This document shows, one piece after another, positions 1 through 5,476 of a DNA stretch of 14,865 bases (position 1 is the stretch's first letter; each line of letters opens with the position of its first letter). The position numbers were made by a program, and so were the translations under genes. Source of the stretch: Actinomycetota bacterium. GTDB lineage: Bacteria; Actinomycetota; Actinomycetes; Streptosporangiales; Streptosporangiaceae. Location: positions 8,623 to 23,487 of the forward strand of contig PLIQ01000380.1 in assembly GCA_003140115.1 (NCBI GenBank), given 5' to 3'. The notes under the pieces are model-generated. The model was not told the origin of the DNA, made no database searches, and worked only from the letters and a program-made list of their open reading frames with translations.

Positions 1-255
1 AAGGTGGCCAATACCGTATACGGCCCGGTGCAGATCGAGCTGGTCGTGAAGAGCCACAAGATCGTCAAGGTCGCGGTGCTCGAGCAGCCGACCAACACCA
101 TCCATGACATCCAGATCGGCGAGTTCGCCTTCCCGAAGCTGATCAGCGAGACGCTGGCGGCGCAGGACGCGAAGGTCGACGCCGTGTCCGGGGCCAGCTA
201 CACCAGCGCGGGCTACATCTCCTCGTTGCAGAGCGCGGTCGACCACGGCCTCTGA
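1..255 (+). CDS. FMN-binding domain protein, 3' end only
   Basis: The gene is cut by the window edge; the frame is open from base 1, and the GTG at 4 is probably internal because the domain normally begins upstream with a Gly/Tyr-rich strand. What remains is the end of an FMN_bind domain (the NqrC/RnfG type): YGPVQIELVV, then KLISETLAAQDAKVDAVSGA, then SYTSAGYISSLQSAV and a stop at 253-255. In this family the [S/T]GA[T/S] motif carries an FMN joined by a phosphoester bond to its last residue. Here the motif is D-A-V-S-G-A-S, so the acceptor would be Ser rather than the usual Thr. The next gene, 6 bp downstream, is an ApbE flavin transferase, the enzyme that makes this bond, so the two form a substrate/modifier pair. 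The likely role is electron transfer outside the membrane. The missing N-terminus prevents checking for a signal peptide. Confidence 0.85.
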   Translation, partial: KVANTVYGPVQIELVVKSHKIVKVAVLEQPTNTIHDIQIGEFAFPKLISETLAAQDAKVDAVSGASYTSAGYISSLQSAVDHGL

Positions 256-261
256 ACCGCG

Positions 262-1086
262 ATGACCGGCGCCCGGCCGGGACCGACCCGACGACTCCGG
301 CATGCCGAGCACGTGATGGGCACCGTGGTGTCTTTCGACGTGCCTGATTGGGTCAGCCGTGATGGCGATGGCGGCGCAGTCCTGGACCGCGTGAGGCAGT
401 GGCTGCACTGGGTCGACGCCACGTTCTCGCCCTACCGGGACGACAGCGACGTGAGCCGGTTCGGCCGCGGATCGATCCCGCTGGCCGAATGCGCGCCCGA
501 GCTGGCCGAGGTGCTGGCGGCCTGCGCCGACGTCAGCGCGCGCAGCGGCGGGTACTTCACCACCCGGCCCGGCGGCCGGTTCGACCCGTCCGGATACGTG
601 AAGGGCTGGGCCATCGAGCGGGCCGCCGCGATGCTGACCGCGGCCGGTTCGGCCGGGCACAGCGTCAACGGCGGCGGCGACATCCAATGCGTCGGCGACC
701 GCGGTGCCGGGCAGCCGTGGCGGGTCGGGATCGCCGATCCGTTGCGGCCGGGCTCGCTCGCGCTGGTCGTCACCGGACAGGACTTCGCGGTCGCGACCTC
801 CGGCATCGCCGAGCGCGGCGCGCACATCGTCAACCCGCACACCGGCCTCCCGGCGGCCGGCCTGGCCAGCCTCACCGTGGTGGGTGCCCGGCTGGCCGCC
901 ACCGACGCCTATGCCACGGCCGCCTTCGCCATGGGCCCCGCCGCACGAGATTGGGTGGAGAGCCTGGATGGCTACGAAGCGTTCGCGGTCACCCCGGGCG
1001 GGCAGGTCTGGCAGACCAGCGGATTCCGGGCCTACCTGGCCTCGGCCGCAGGTACATCCAACAGCGGCGACTGGCCCGCGTCATAG
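262..1086 (+). CDS. apbE: FAD:protein FMN transferase (ApbE family)
   Basis: ApbE cleaves FAD with Mg2+ and attaches the FMN half to Thr/Ser of a partner FMN-binding domain. The 274-aa product shows the family landmarks in order: MGT at 19-21, SPYRDDSDVSRF at 56-67, the Asp-Pro-Ser-Gly-Tyr-Val-Lys-Gly stretch at 108-115 (counterpart of the usual DLGGIAKG), NGGGDI at 136-141, ATSG at 178-181, HIVNPHTG at 188-195 and the metal-site region TDAYATAAFAMG at 214-225. No lipobox or clear signal peptide is visible, so the form is likely cytoplasmic or the start is mis-set; the ribosome binding site before ATG 262 is weak. It follows the FMN-binding gene by 6 bp and very likely modifies that protein. 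Its last 55 bp overlap the convergent DUF488 gene. The product is on the short side for the family, which fits absence of a lipoprotein leader. Confidence 0.92.
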   Translation: MTGARPGPTRRLRHAEHVMGTVVSFDVPDWVSRDGDGGAVLDRVRQWLHWVDATFSPYRDDSDVSRFGRGSIPLAECAPELAEVLAACADVSARSGGYFTTRPGGRFDPSGYVKGWAIERAAAMLTAAGSAGHSVNGGGDIQCVGDRGAGQPWRVGIADPLRPGSLALVVTGQDFAVATSGIAERGAHIVNPHTGLPAAGLASLTVVGARLAATDAYATAAFAMGPAARDWVESLDGYEAFAVTPGGQVWQTSGFRAYLASAAGTSNSGDWPAS

Positions 1087-1589
1087 ACGAGCAGGCCGTC
1101 CTCGCGCAGCCGCAGGCCAGGGGAGAGGCGGTGCTCCTCCAGCCGGCCGTCGTGCATGAGGTGATGGACTTCCTGGCCGCGCGCCGCGGTGACGAAGTCG
1201 GCCAGCATCCGCCGGTGACAGCGCCACCACAGGCTCTCGGCGCACATCACCGCCGTACTACGCTCGCTGGCCAGGGCGAGCACCTGGTCCACCGCGGTCA
1301 GGAAGGCATCGGTCCGCATATGCCCGGCGTAACCGCGCAGCGAATCGACCCCAAAGGCCACGTCCGGTGAATCCGGTTCCGGGCTCCGCAACCCGCCCAG
1401 CCGTTTGTCCCAGCGGTAGCTGATACCAGCCGCCGGCAGCCAGCGCTGCAGTTCGGCCCGGGCTACGTGCGGGTGACGGCGGCTGGCTGGGACGGTCCGG
1501 ACGTCGACGAGCACGGCGACCCCGGCCGCCTTCAGCAGGCTGATGATCTGCTCGGCCGAGGCGGTCCCGTGCCCGAACGTCACAAGCAT
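1032..1589 (-). CDS. DUF488 domain protein
   Basis: This 185-aa protein matches the DUF488 family from end to end: TFGHGT at 4-9 near the N-terminus, LVDVRTVP at 27-34, LGGLR at 64-68, YAGHM at 87-91 and the Cys-containing core MCAESLWWRCHRR at 115-127. The biochemical function of the family is not established; the conserved Cys, His and Arg residues suggest a small-molecule or nucleic-acid site. The ATG at 1589 is preceded on the minus strand by GCGGAGG with 7 nt spacing, a strong ribosome binding site, so the start is secure. The 3' end runs 55 bp into the convergent apbE gene, so the last 18 or so residues of both proteins come from opposite strands of the same DNA. The five-TM protein gene lies 108 bp upstream on the same strand. 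Confidence 0.85.
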   Translation of the reverse strand: MLVTFGHGTASAEQIISLLKAAGVAVLVDVRTVPASRRHPHVARAELQRWLPAAGISYRWDKRLGGLRSPEPDSPDVAFGVDSLRGYAGHMRTDAFLTAVDQVLALASERSTAVMCAESLWWRCHRRMLADFVTAARGQEVHHLMHDGRLEEHRLSPGLRLREDGLLVYDAGQSPLLDVPAAEAR

Positions 1590-1697
1590 CGACTGGCCTC
1601 CGCAGTGTTTGTCTGCCTCCGCTTTACCCTCCTTCGCTCTGTCTACTCACCTGCGTTGCGCCCGCCGCGCCAGCAGCGACCGCAGGGCGTCGCCGGG

Positions 1698-2285
1698 TCA
1701 TCCGGCTGGCTCCGGTGGTTGCTGGTCGGCGGGTTCCTCATCGCGAGTATGACTCCGGACCAGCGCGGTGACCTCGTGCCTGATGCCGATCGACGGGCCC
1801 CCGATCAGCTCCCAGGACCGTATGATCCCGATGAGGAAACAGCAGATGACCAGGACTGCAATCGTGTTCACGTCCCCGGAGTTAGCTGGGTTGGCGATCA
1901 CGCCGAGTCCCTCGGCCAGCTGGATGACGAACACCACGGCCAGCCCGACCATGAACAGGGCATCGCGGATGGTAGCCCACCGCAGCTGGCGGAGGCGGAT
2001 CAGGGACAGCAGCGCCGCCGCCACGAACGCCAGCCCGACGGCGGCGACTGACACCGACGTCGGCCCGATTTTGTCCCCCGGGATCAGCGCGAACAGCGAC
2101 ACCGTGAGCGCGTTGGTGAACGCGGTCAGGGCAGCCACGGCCCGGATGCGGTGGACCTGAGCCCCGGCTTCCTCTCGGGCCAGCCGTTCCGCGGAGACGG
2201 AGATGGCCACGAACAGCAGCCCGATCAGGGCCCCGGCGACACCGCCGCTGGCCGCGAAGAAGCTACGAATGCCCTCAGGAACCAT
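1698..2285 (-). CDS. unrecognised five-TM membrane protein
   Basis: No function can be assigned. The 195-aa product begins MVPEGIRSFFAASGGVAGAL and has about five predicted membrane segments (residues ~8-30, 49-68, 74-96, 108-128, 139-156), ending in a charged cytoplasmic-type tail with RSHTRDEEP and a Pro/Glu-rich end. The first segment is glycine-rich (GGVAGALIGLLFVAIS) and is followed by the charged loop SAERLAREEAGAQVHRIR. A good ribosome binding site (GGGAG, 9 nt from ATG 2285, minus strand) supports the start. It is divergent from the DMT permease across 285 bp and lies 108 bp upstream of the DUF488 gene on the same strand, so co-transcription with that gene is possible. GC-rich codon use is like that of its neighbours. 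Confidence 0.75.
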   Translation of the reverse strand: MVPEGIRSFFAASGGVAGALIGLLFVAISVSAERLAREEAGAQVHRIRAVAALTAFTNALTVSLFALIPGDKIGPTSVSVAAVGLAFVAAALLSLIRLRQLRWATIRDALFMVGLAVVFVIQLAEGLGVIANPANSGDVNTIAVLVICCFLIGIIRSWELIGGPSIGIRHEVTALVRSHTRDEEPADQQPPEPAG

Positions 2286-2382
2286 CTGGTGATTCTCCCA
2301 GCTGTCAGCTGTCGATTCGCGCTCGCCGGGCCGGCCGGATTAAGCTGCTCGTCGTGCACCGGCTGTTTCCCATCACCCCGCC

Positions 2383-2401
2383 GCCCCGCTCCTAGCGGGG
2401 C
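2383..2401 (+). other. perfect 8-bp GC hairpin in permease leader
   Basis: GCCCCGCT-CCT-AGCGGGGC is a perfect inverted repeat with a 3-nt loop, about 170 nt upstream of the DMT permease start. No T tract follows, so it is either a U-less actinobacterial terminator/attenuator or a structural part of a leader RNA. Confidence 0.45.
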
Positions 2402-2471
2402 GATGGCCCGGTTGCGCCCGGCCGCGTGATCTCCACGCGCGCTTCCCTTGACGACTGAGCGCTGATGCGCT

Positions 2472-2502
2472 GCCGCATGGGTGAATGCCGACCGCGTGCG
2501 GC
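2472..2502 (+). other. second leader hairpin (8-bp stem, 15-nt loop)
   Basis: GCCGCATG (2472-2479) pairs with CGTGCGGC (2495-2502), including one G-U pair, around the loop GGTGAATGCCGACCG. It lies 68 nt before the DMT permease start and, with the hairpin at 2383-2401, may form a regulatory leader. The role is inferred only. Confidence 0.35.
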
Positions 2503-2570
2503 CCGGATGAGCCAGCGTGCTGTGCCCCGCTTCCACGACCTGTCCCTTCTCGTCGTAGGAGCAATTTCCC

Positions 2571-3575
2571 ATGCGTCCATCCATGATGGTGCCTGCCGCG
2601 CGCCGTCGGTCCGGTACGGGCCTGCTCTACCTCATCACGTCCGGGCTGCTGTGGGGCACGGGCGGCCTGACCGGCAGCCTGCTGAGCCGGGTGGCCGGCC
2701 TGTCCGCGCTGTCGGTGGCCGCCTGCCGACTCACCGCGGGCGGTGTGCTGATCGTGATCTTCCTGACCGTAACCGGCCGGCGCTGGCCTGCCGGCCGGGC
2801 CGCGTGGACCCGCATCGCCGTGATCGGCGGACTGGCCGCGCTGTACCAAAGCTGCTACTTCACCGCGGTGGCCCTGACCTCGGTGGCCCTGGCCACCCTG
2901 GTCACCATCGGCACCGCTCCCGTCATCGTGCTCGGCGTGTACCGGGTCACCGGCCGGCGGGCCGGTCGGCTCGCGCCCGTCGCGGCCTGTCTCGCGCTGA
3001 CCGGCCTCGGCTTCCTGGTCGGCCTGCCGTCGGGCTTCTCCCAGACCACGGTGCTGGCCAGCGCGGGCATGGCGGTCCTCGCGGCGGCCGGCTTCGCCGC
3101 GATGACCCTGACCGGCGCCCGGCCGGTGCCCGGCCTGGATGACCTGACCGTGACCGGATTCGGCTTCACCCTCGGCGGCCTGATCCTGATGCCGCTGGCC
3201 GCGGCGCTCGGCGGGCTGAGCTTCCGGACCGGGCCAGAGGCGGTCGGGCTGCTCATCGCGCTCGGCACCGGCCCGACCGCAGTGGCGTACACGCTCTACT
3301 TTCGCGGCCTGCGTCAGGCGGGCGCCAGCACCGCCGCGCTGCTGGCCCTGCTGGAGCCGCTGACCGGAGCCATCCTGGCCGCGTTCATCCTCGGCCAGCG
3401 GCTGAGCGTGACCGGGATCGTCGGCGCGGCCACCCTGGTGGCCGCGGTGATCATCACCGTCCGCGGCGCCGGCGAGCTTCGGGAAAACGAGCCCAGCGTT
3501 CCGGATCACCCCGAGCCGGGTCAGCCCGAGCCGGATCAGCCCGAGCCGGTGACGGGACTCGTCGACACATGCTGA
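2571..3575 (+). CDS. EamA/DMT-family permease
   Basis: A 334-aa inner-membrane transporter of the drug/metabolite transporter superfamily. Two EamA repeats of about five helices each are visible: the first starts LLYLITSGLLWGTGG near residue 18 and includes the ALYQSCYFTAVALTSVALAT region; the second includes AVAYTLYFRGLRQAGAST and the typical ALLALLEPLTGAILAAFILG close to the C-terminus. The substrate cannot be read from sequence; small metabolites or amino acids are exported by relatives. ATG 2571 is chosen because GGAG lies 9 nt upstream; ATG 2586 is an in-frame alternative. After the last helix there is an unusual soluble tail with Pro-Glu-Pro repeats encoded by a 15-bp tandem repeat (see separate entry). 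The gene converges with the SDR gene, leaving only 8 bp between stop codons. A 285-bp structured leader precedes it. Confidence 0.9.
   Translation: MRPSMMVPAARRRSGTGLLYLITSGLLWGTGGLTGSLLSRVAGLSALSVAACRLTAGGVLIVIFLTVTGRRWPAGRAAWTRIAVIGGLAALYQSCYFTAVALTSVALATLVTIGTAPVIVLGVYRVTGRRAGRLAPVAACLALTGLGFLVGLPSGFSQTTVLASAGMAVLAAAGFAAMTLTGARPVPGLDDLTVTGFGFTLGGLILMPLAAALGGLSFRTGPEAVGLLIALGTGPTAVAYTLYFRGLRQAGASTAALLALLEPLTGAILAAFILGQRLSVTGIVGAATLVAAVIITVRGAGELRENEPSVPDHPEPGQPEPDQPEPVTGLVDTC
3495..3549 (+). repeat. 15-bp tandem repeat in permease C-terminus
   Basis: Units CCCGAGCCGGGTCAG (3510-3524) and CCCGAGCCGGATCAG (3525-3539) are followed by a partial unit from 3540 and preceded by a degenerate one from 3495. 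They encode SVPDH, PEPGQ, PEPDQ, PEPVT. Because the unit is a multiple of three, copy-number change would keep the frame and only lengthen or shorten the cytoplasmic-type tail. Confidence 0.8.
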
Positions 3576-3583
3576 CGACGTGG

Positions 3584-4576
3584 CTACTCCGGGGCGAGGG
3601 CGGCGAGCAGTTCGCGCTCGCGGTCGGCGCTCAGTCCCGCGCGCCGCGGCCGGTCCAGGCCCTGCTCGCGTTCCCAGGCCAGCACGTCGGCGAGTAGCTC
3701 GCGGCGCGGCCGGTGGCGCAGCCCGGCGGCTCGAGCGGCCGCGCCGCTACGCGCCGAGAATCCTTCCCAGCCCGGTTCGCACACCCACATGGGCAGCGAC
3801 TCCGGGCCCATCCACTCGGCGACGCCCTGCTCGACCAGCCACGCCGGGTCGGCCTCGACCACCGGCCCGGTGTGGCCGCCCACCGCCCTGGCCTGCTCGA
3901 GCCAGTCGCCGAACGGCAGTACCGGGCCGACCGCGTCGTACGTCCCCGTGGTCCGAACCTCCGCGGCGTCCAGCAGCCAGGCGGCGAGATCGCGGGCGTC
4001 GATCACCTGGGTCGGCGCATCCAGCGGAGCCGGGACGAGCATCGGGCCGAGCGGATCACGGGCGGCCCGCGCCACCCAGTACCCGGACCGCCCGCTGTGA
4101 TCACCGGGTCCGCCGATCAGGCCCGCCCGCGCGATCAGCAGCCGGTCGCCCACCGCCGACAGCGAGCTCTGCTCACACGCCACCTTGGCCTCGCCGTACT
4201 GCTCGATGTCCGCTTCCTCCAGCCCGGTCGCCGGCAGCAGCGAGGTGGTCTCGTCGGCATCGAAGACGGCGTTGGAGGCGTAGACGCTGCCGGACGAGAC
4301 GTAGCTCCAGTGCGCCGCCCGCTCGCCCAGCGCGGCCAGGGCGCTGCGGACCAGCCCGGGCTGCCATGACACCTCGACCACCGCCTCCCAGTCCCGGTCG
4401 CGGACCCGGGCGTAGGCCGCGTCCTCGCGCCGGTCCGCGGCCACCAGGACCGAGCCGTCGGCCACCGGCCCGCTCTCGCCGCGGGCCAGGCAGGTCACCG
4501 CGTGACCGCGCCCGACCGCCTGCCGGGCCACCTCGCGACCCAGCCACGCCGTCCCGCCCAGCACCAAAACGTCCAT
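3584..4576 (-). CDS. NAD-dependent epimerase/dehydratase (extended SDR)
   Basis: A 330-aa extended short-chain dehydrogenase/reductase. The N-terminus [17 protein letters not shown] is a Rossmann nucleotide-binding start with a GGTxWLG glycine motif (middle Gly replaced by Ala, common in this sub-group). The catalytic region shows [10 protein letters not shown] (Ser 94-95) and YGEAK with Tyr127 and Lys131, the YxxxK pair. Later, [20 protein letters not shown] at about residues 182-201 resembles the substrate-binding region of sugar-nucleotide epimerase relatives that precedes the final helical part. The substrate is unknown: it could be a nucleotide sugar or another carbonyl compound. ATG 4576 begins directly with the strand leading to the glycine motif; no good ribosome binding site is seen, so translation may be leaderless or weak. 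It converges on the permease with an 8-bp gap. A GC hairpin (4606-4630) lies 30 nt upstream of the start. Confidence 0.85.
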   Translation of the reverse strand: MDVLVLGGTAWLGREVARQAVGRGHAVTCLARGESGPVADGSVLVAADRREDAAYARVRDRDWEAVVEVSWQPGLVRSALAALGERAAHWSYVSSGSVYASNAVFDADETTSLLPATGLEEADIEQYGEAKVACEQSSLSAVGDRLLIARAGLIGGPGDHSGRSGYWVARAARDPLGPMLVPAPLDAPTQVIDARDLAAWLLDAAEVRTTGTYDAVGPVLPFGDWLEQARAVGGHTGPVVEADPAWLVEQGVAEWMGPESLPMWVCEPGWEGFSARSGAAARAAGLRHRPRRELLADVLAWEREQGLDRPRRAGLSADRERELLAALAPE

Positions 4577-4605
4577 GCGCCCTAGTCCAGCACGCCCGCC
4601 TTAAT

Positions 4606-4630
4606 GCCCGGGGTGCGGTTCACCCGGGGC
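4606..4630. other. GC-rich hairpin upstream of SDR gene
   Basis: GCCCGGGGTG and CACCCGGGGC pair at nine of ten positions (one G-G mismatch) around the 5-nt loop CGGTT. It sits 30-54 nt upstream of the minus-strand SDR start, so in that transcript it would be a 5' leader structure, or it stops transcription entering from the gap. There is no T tract. Confidence 0.4.
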
Positions 4631-4858
4631 GTAGACGAGCTCAGCCGGAAGGGCCGATGTGCCACCAGCCACGGACTCGGCGCTGCAACAGGAACATGCG
4701 CCGCTTCCGTCACATTTGCGCGGTGGATTCGGGCTGCGTAGTCGATCCGGGGTTCCCCAGGCCATATGCCAAGTCCGAACGCGTCCGCCTCGGCCGTGGG
4801 CTGGTCATTGAGGTCACGATGCCGCTGACAGCGGTCGCTCCGTCCGCCCGGCGTCAAG

Positions 4859-4940
4859 ATCCGGGAGTATATGGGCTTACGGGAGCGGTTTGTGTACTAT
4901 AGACCACCAAACCCTCCCATAGGCCCCAATCCTCCCGGAT
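4859..4940. other. large imperfect hairpin (possible structured RNA or palindromic element)
   Basis: The arms pair in four blocks: ATCCGGGAG (4859-4867) with CTCCCGGAT (4932-4940), a symmetric 5x5 internal loop, GGGCTTA (4873-4879) with TAGGCCC (4920-4926, one G-U), one C-A mismatch, GGGAG (4881-4885) with CTCCC (4914-4918), one bulged C, and GGTTTG (4887-4892) with CAAACC (4908-4913). The apical loop is 15 nt (4893-4907) and contains TACTAT. In all 27 base pairs form in 82 nt. It lies about 280 bp before the divergent SDR start and about 540 bp before the eight-TM gene, so it does not serve as terminator for any recognised gene. It could be a small RNA, a palindromic mobile-element remnant, or a DNA-level cruciform site. 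Confidence 0.6.
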
Positions 4941-5021
4941 AACCGGTCCCGGGGCGAGACGGCTGAGTCAGGCGGGGCTACCGGTACCATGGTGGTCGTA
5001 TGGAGGCTCGTCTGGTGCCGT

Positions 5022-5085
5022 GGATCCGGATTCCGCGGCGTATCCGGTGCGCCGCCGTACCCCGGATCGACCGCAGGATCCGGAT
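5022..5085. repeat. paired GGATCCGGAT sites
   Basis: GGATCCGGAT occurs at 5022-5031 and 5076-5085; each contains the palindrome ATCCGGAT. Further half-like copies (TATCCGG at 5041, CCGGATC at 5063) lie between them. They could be repeated protein-binding sites; the hexamer is fairly common elsewhere in this window, so significance is uncertain. Confidence 0.35.
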
Positions 5086-5320
5086 CACAATAACCGGAGA
5101 GTCCCTCCGCCTGGCCTGACGCCAGTGATGCGCTGTGATGACTGTGACGAGCGCGGGCAGGGCGAAGCTGTCACACGATCATCGTCGCCTCTATGGCCAG
5201 CCGACGGGCGGGCCGGATAGTGGCCCAGCTGATGCGTTTCCCTCTCCGGGCCGAGGGCACACGCACCCTATAAGCCGTACGACACTCCGGGAACGAAGCC
5301 AGGCATAATCTTCTGGGAGG

Positions 5321-5360
5321 GCCGCCGCGTGCCTGGATCAGCCGCCGCGTGCCTGGATCA
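5321..5360. repeat. perfect 2 x 20-bp tandem repeat
   Basis: GCCGCCGCGTGCCTGGATCA at 5321-5340 is repeated exactly at 5341-5360 with no spacer. It lies 117 bp before the eight-TM membrane protein gene, in the probable promoter region. It may be a duplicated operator or a recent slippage duplication. Confidence 0.9.
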
Positions 5361-5407
5361 AGAGTCAGGAACGCTTGAGGGGTCATTCAGCGAACTTCCA
5401 GGCCGGC

Positions 5408-5428
5408 TCCCTAGATTCAGTACAGGGA
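5408..5428. promoter_or_regulatory. inverted repeat upstream of eight-TM gene
   Basis: TCCCT (5408-5412) and AGGGA (5424-5428) are separated by 11 nt, giving 16-bp half-site spacing. It is 48 bp before the GTG start at 5477, within promoter distance, so it is a weak operator candidate. The arms are short and chance occurrence is possible. Confidence 0.25.
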
Positions 5429-5476
5429 TATTGATAACGGGGTGCGCTGACGCAGGAGCGGAAAGGGCTTGAGACC

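Larger units (their letters stand above)
2286..2570. promoter_or_regulatory. divergent intergenic region with two hairpins
   Basis: This region separates the minus-strand membrane protein from the plus-strand DMT permease. It holds a tandem CAGCTGT pair (2300-2313, containing the odd palindrome AGCTG-T-CAGCT), a perfect 8-bp GC hairpin at 2383-2401, and a second 8-bp stem at 2472-2479/2495-2502. Between the second hairpin and the permease start no stable T tract is seen. The permease ribosome binding site is TAGGAG, with GGAG 9 nt before ATG 2571. I could not match the leader to a known riboswitch class. Confidence 0.45.
4577..5476. other. 900-bp gene-free region rich in repeats and structure
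   Basis: No open frame here has the composition, start signals or family resemblance of a real gene. The region lies between two divergent genes (SDR, minus; eight-TM protein, plus), so it should contain both promoters. Visible structure includes a hairpin at 4606-4630, an odd palindrome CCGCTG-A-CAGCGG at 4822-4834, a large imperfect hairpin at 4859-4940, two copies of GGATCCGGAT (5022 and 5076), a perfect 20-bp tandem duplication at 5321-5360 and an inverted repeat at 5408-5428. It is larger than any other gap in this otherwise compact window, which suggests a structured RNA, several regulatory sites or remnants of an inserted element. Confidence 0.6.

Noticed and set aside
399..1370. Plus-strand 323-residue open frame across apbE and the DUF488 gene
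   Set aside because: Arg-rich shadow frame; both strands already hold genes with family motifs.
2373..3509. Minus-strand 378-residue open frame opposite the DMT permease
   Set aside because: Gly/Gln/Arg-rich low-complexity sequence with no domain, opposite a gene with clear membrane helices; a codon-bias shadow of GC-rich DNA.
4600..4640. T-arm-like GGTTCA beside a GC stem, a possible tRNA
   Set aside because: No acceptor, D-arm or anticodon arm can be folded around it; it is just the loop of the hairpin at 4606-4630.
4582..4857. Minus-strand 91-residue open frame upstream of the SDR gene
   Set aside because: No start signals or motif; lies in the presumed SDR promoter region.
3580..4902. 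Plus-strand 440-residue open frame opposite the SDR gene
   Set aside because: Almost wholly Arg/Pro/Ala, no motif, antisense to a gene with Rossmann and YxxxK motifs.
4859..4940. Integron attC-like site as explanation of the large hairpin
   Set aside because: The conserved GTTRRRY/RYYYAAC ends of attC sites are lacking and no integrase or cassette is present.
5020..5220. 66-residue open frame in the 900-bp gap, and a 34-residue one at 4989-5093
   Set aside because: No ribosome binding site, no recognisable domain or helix, composition of noncoding DNA; could not support either as a gene.
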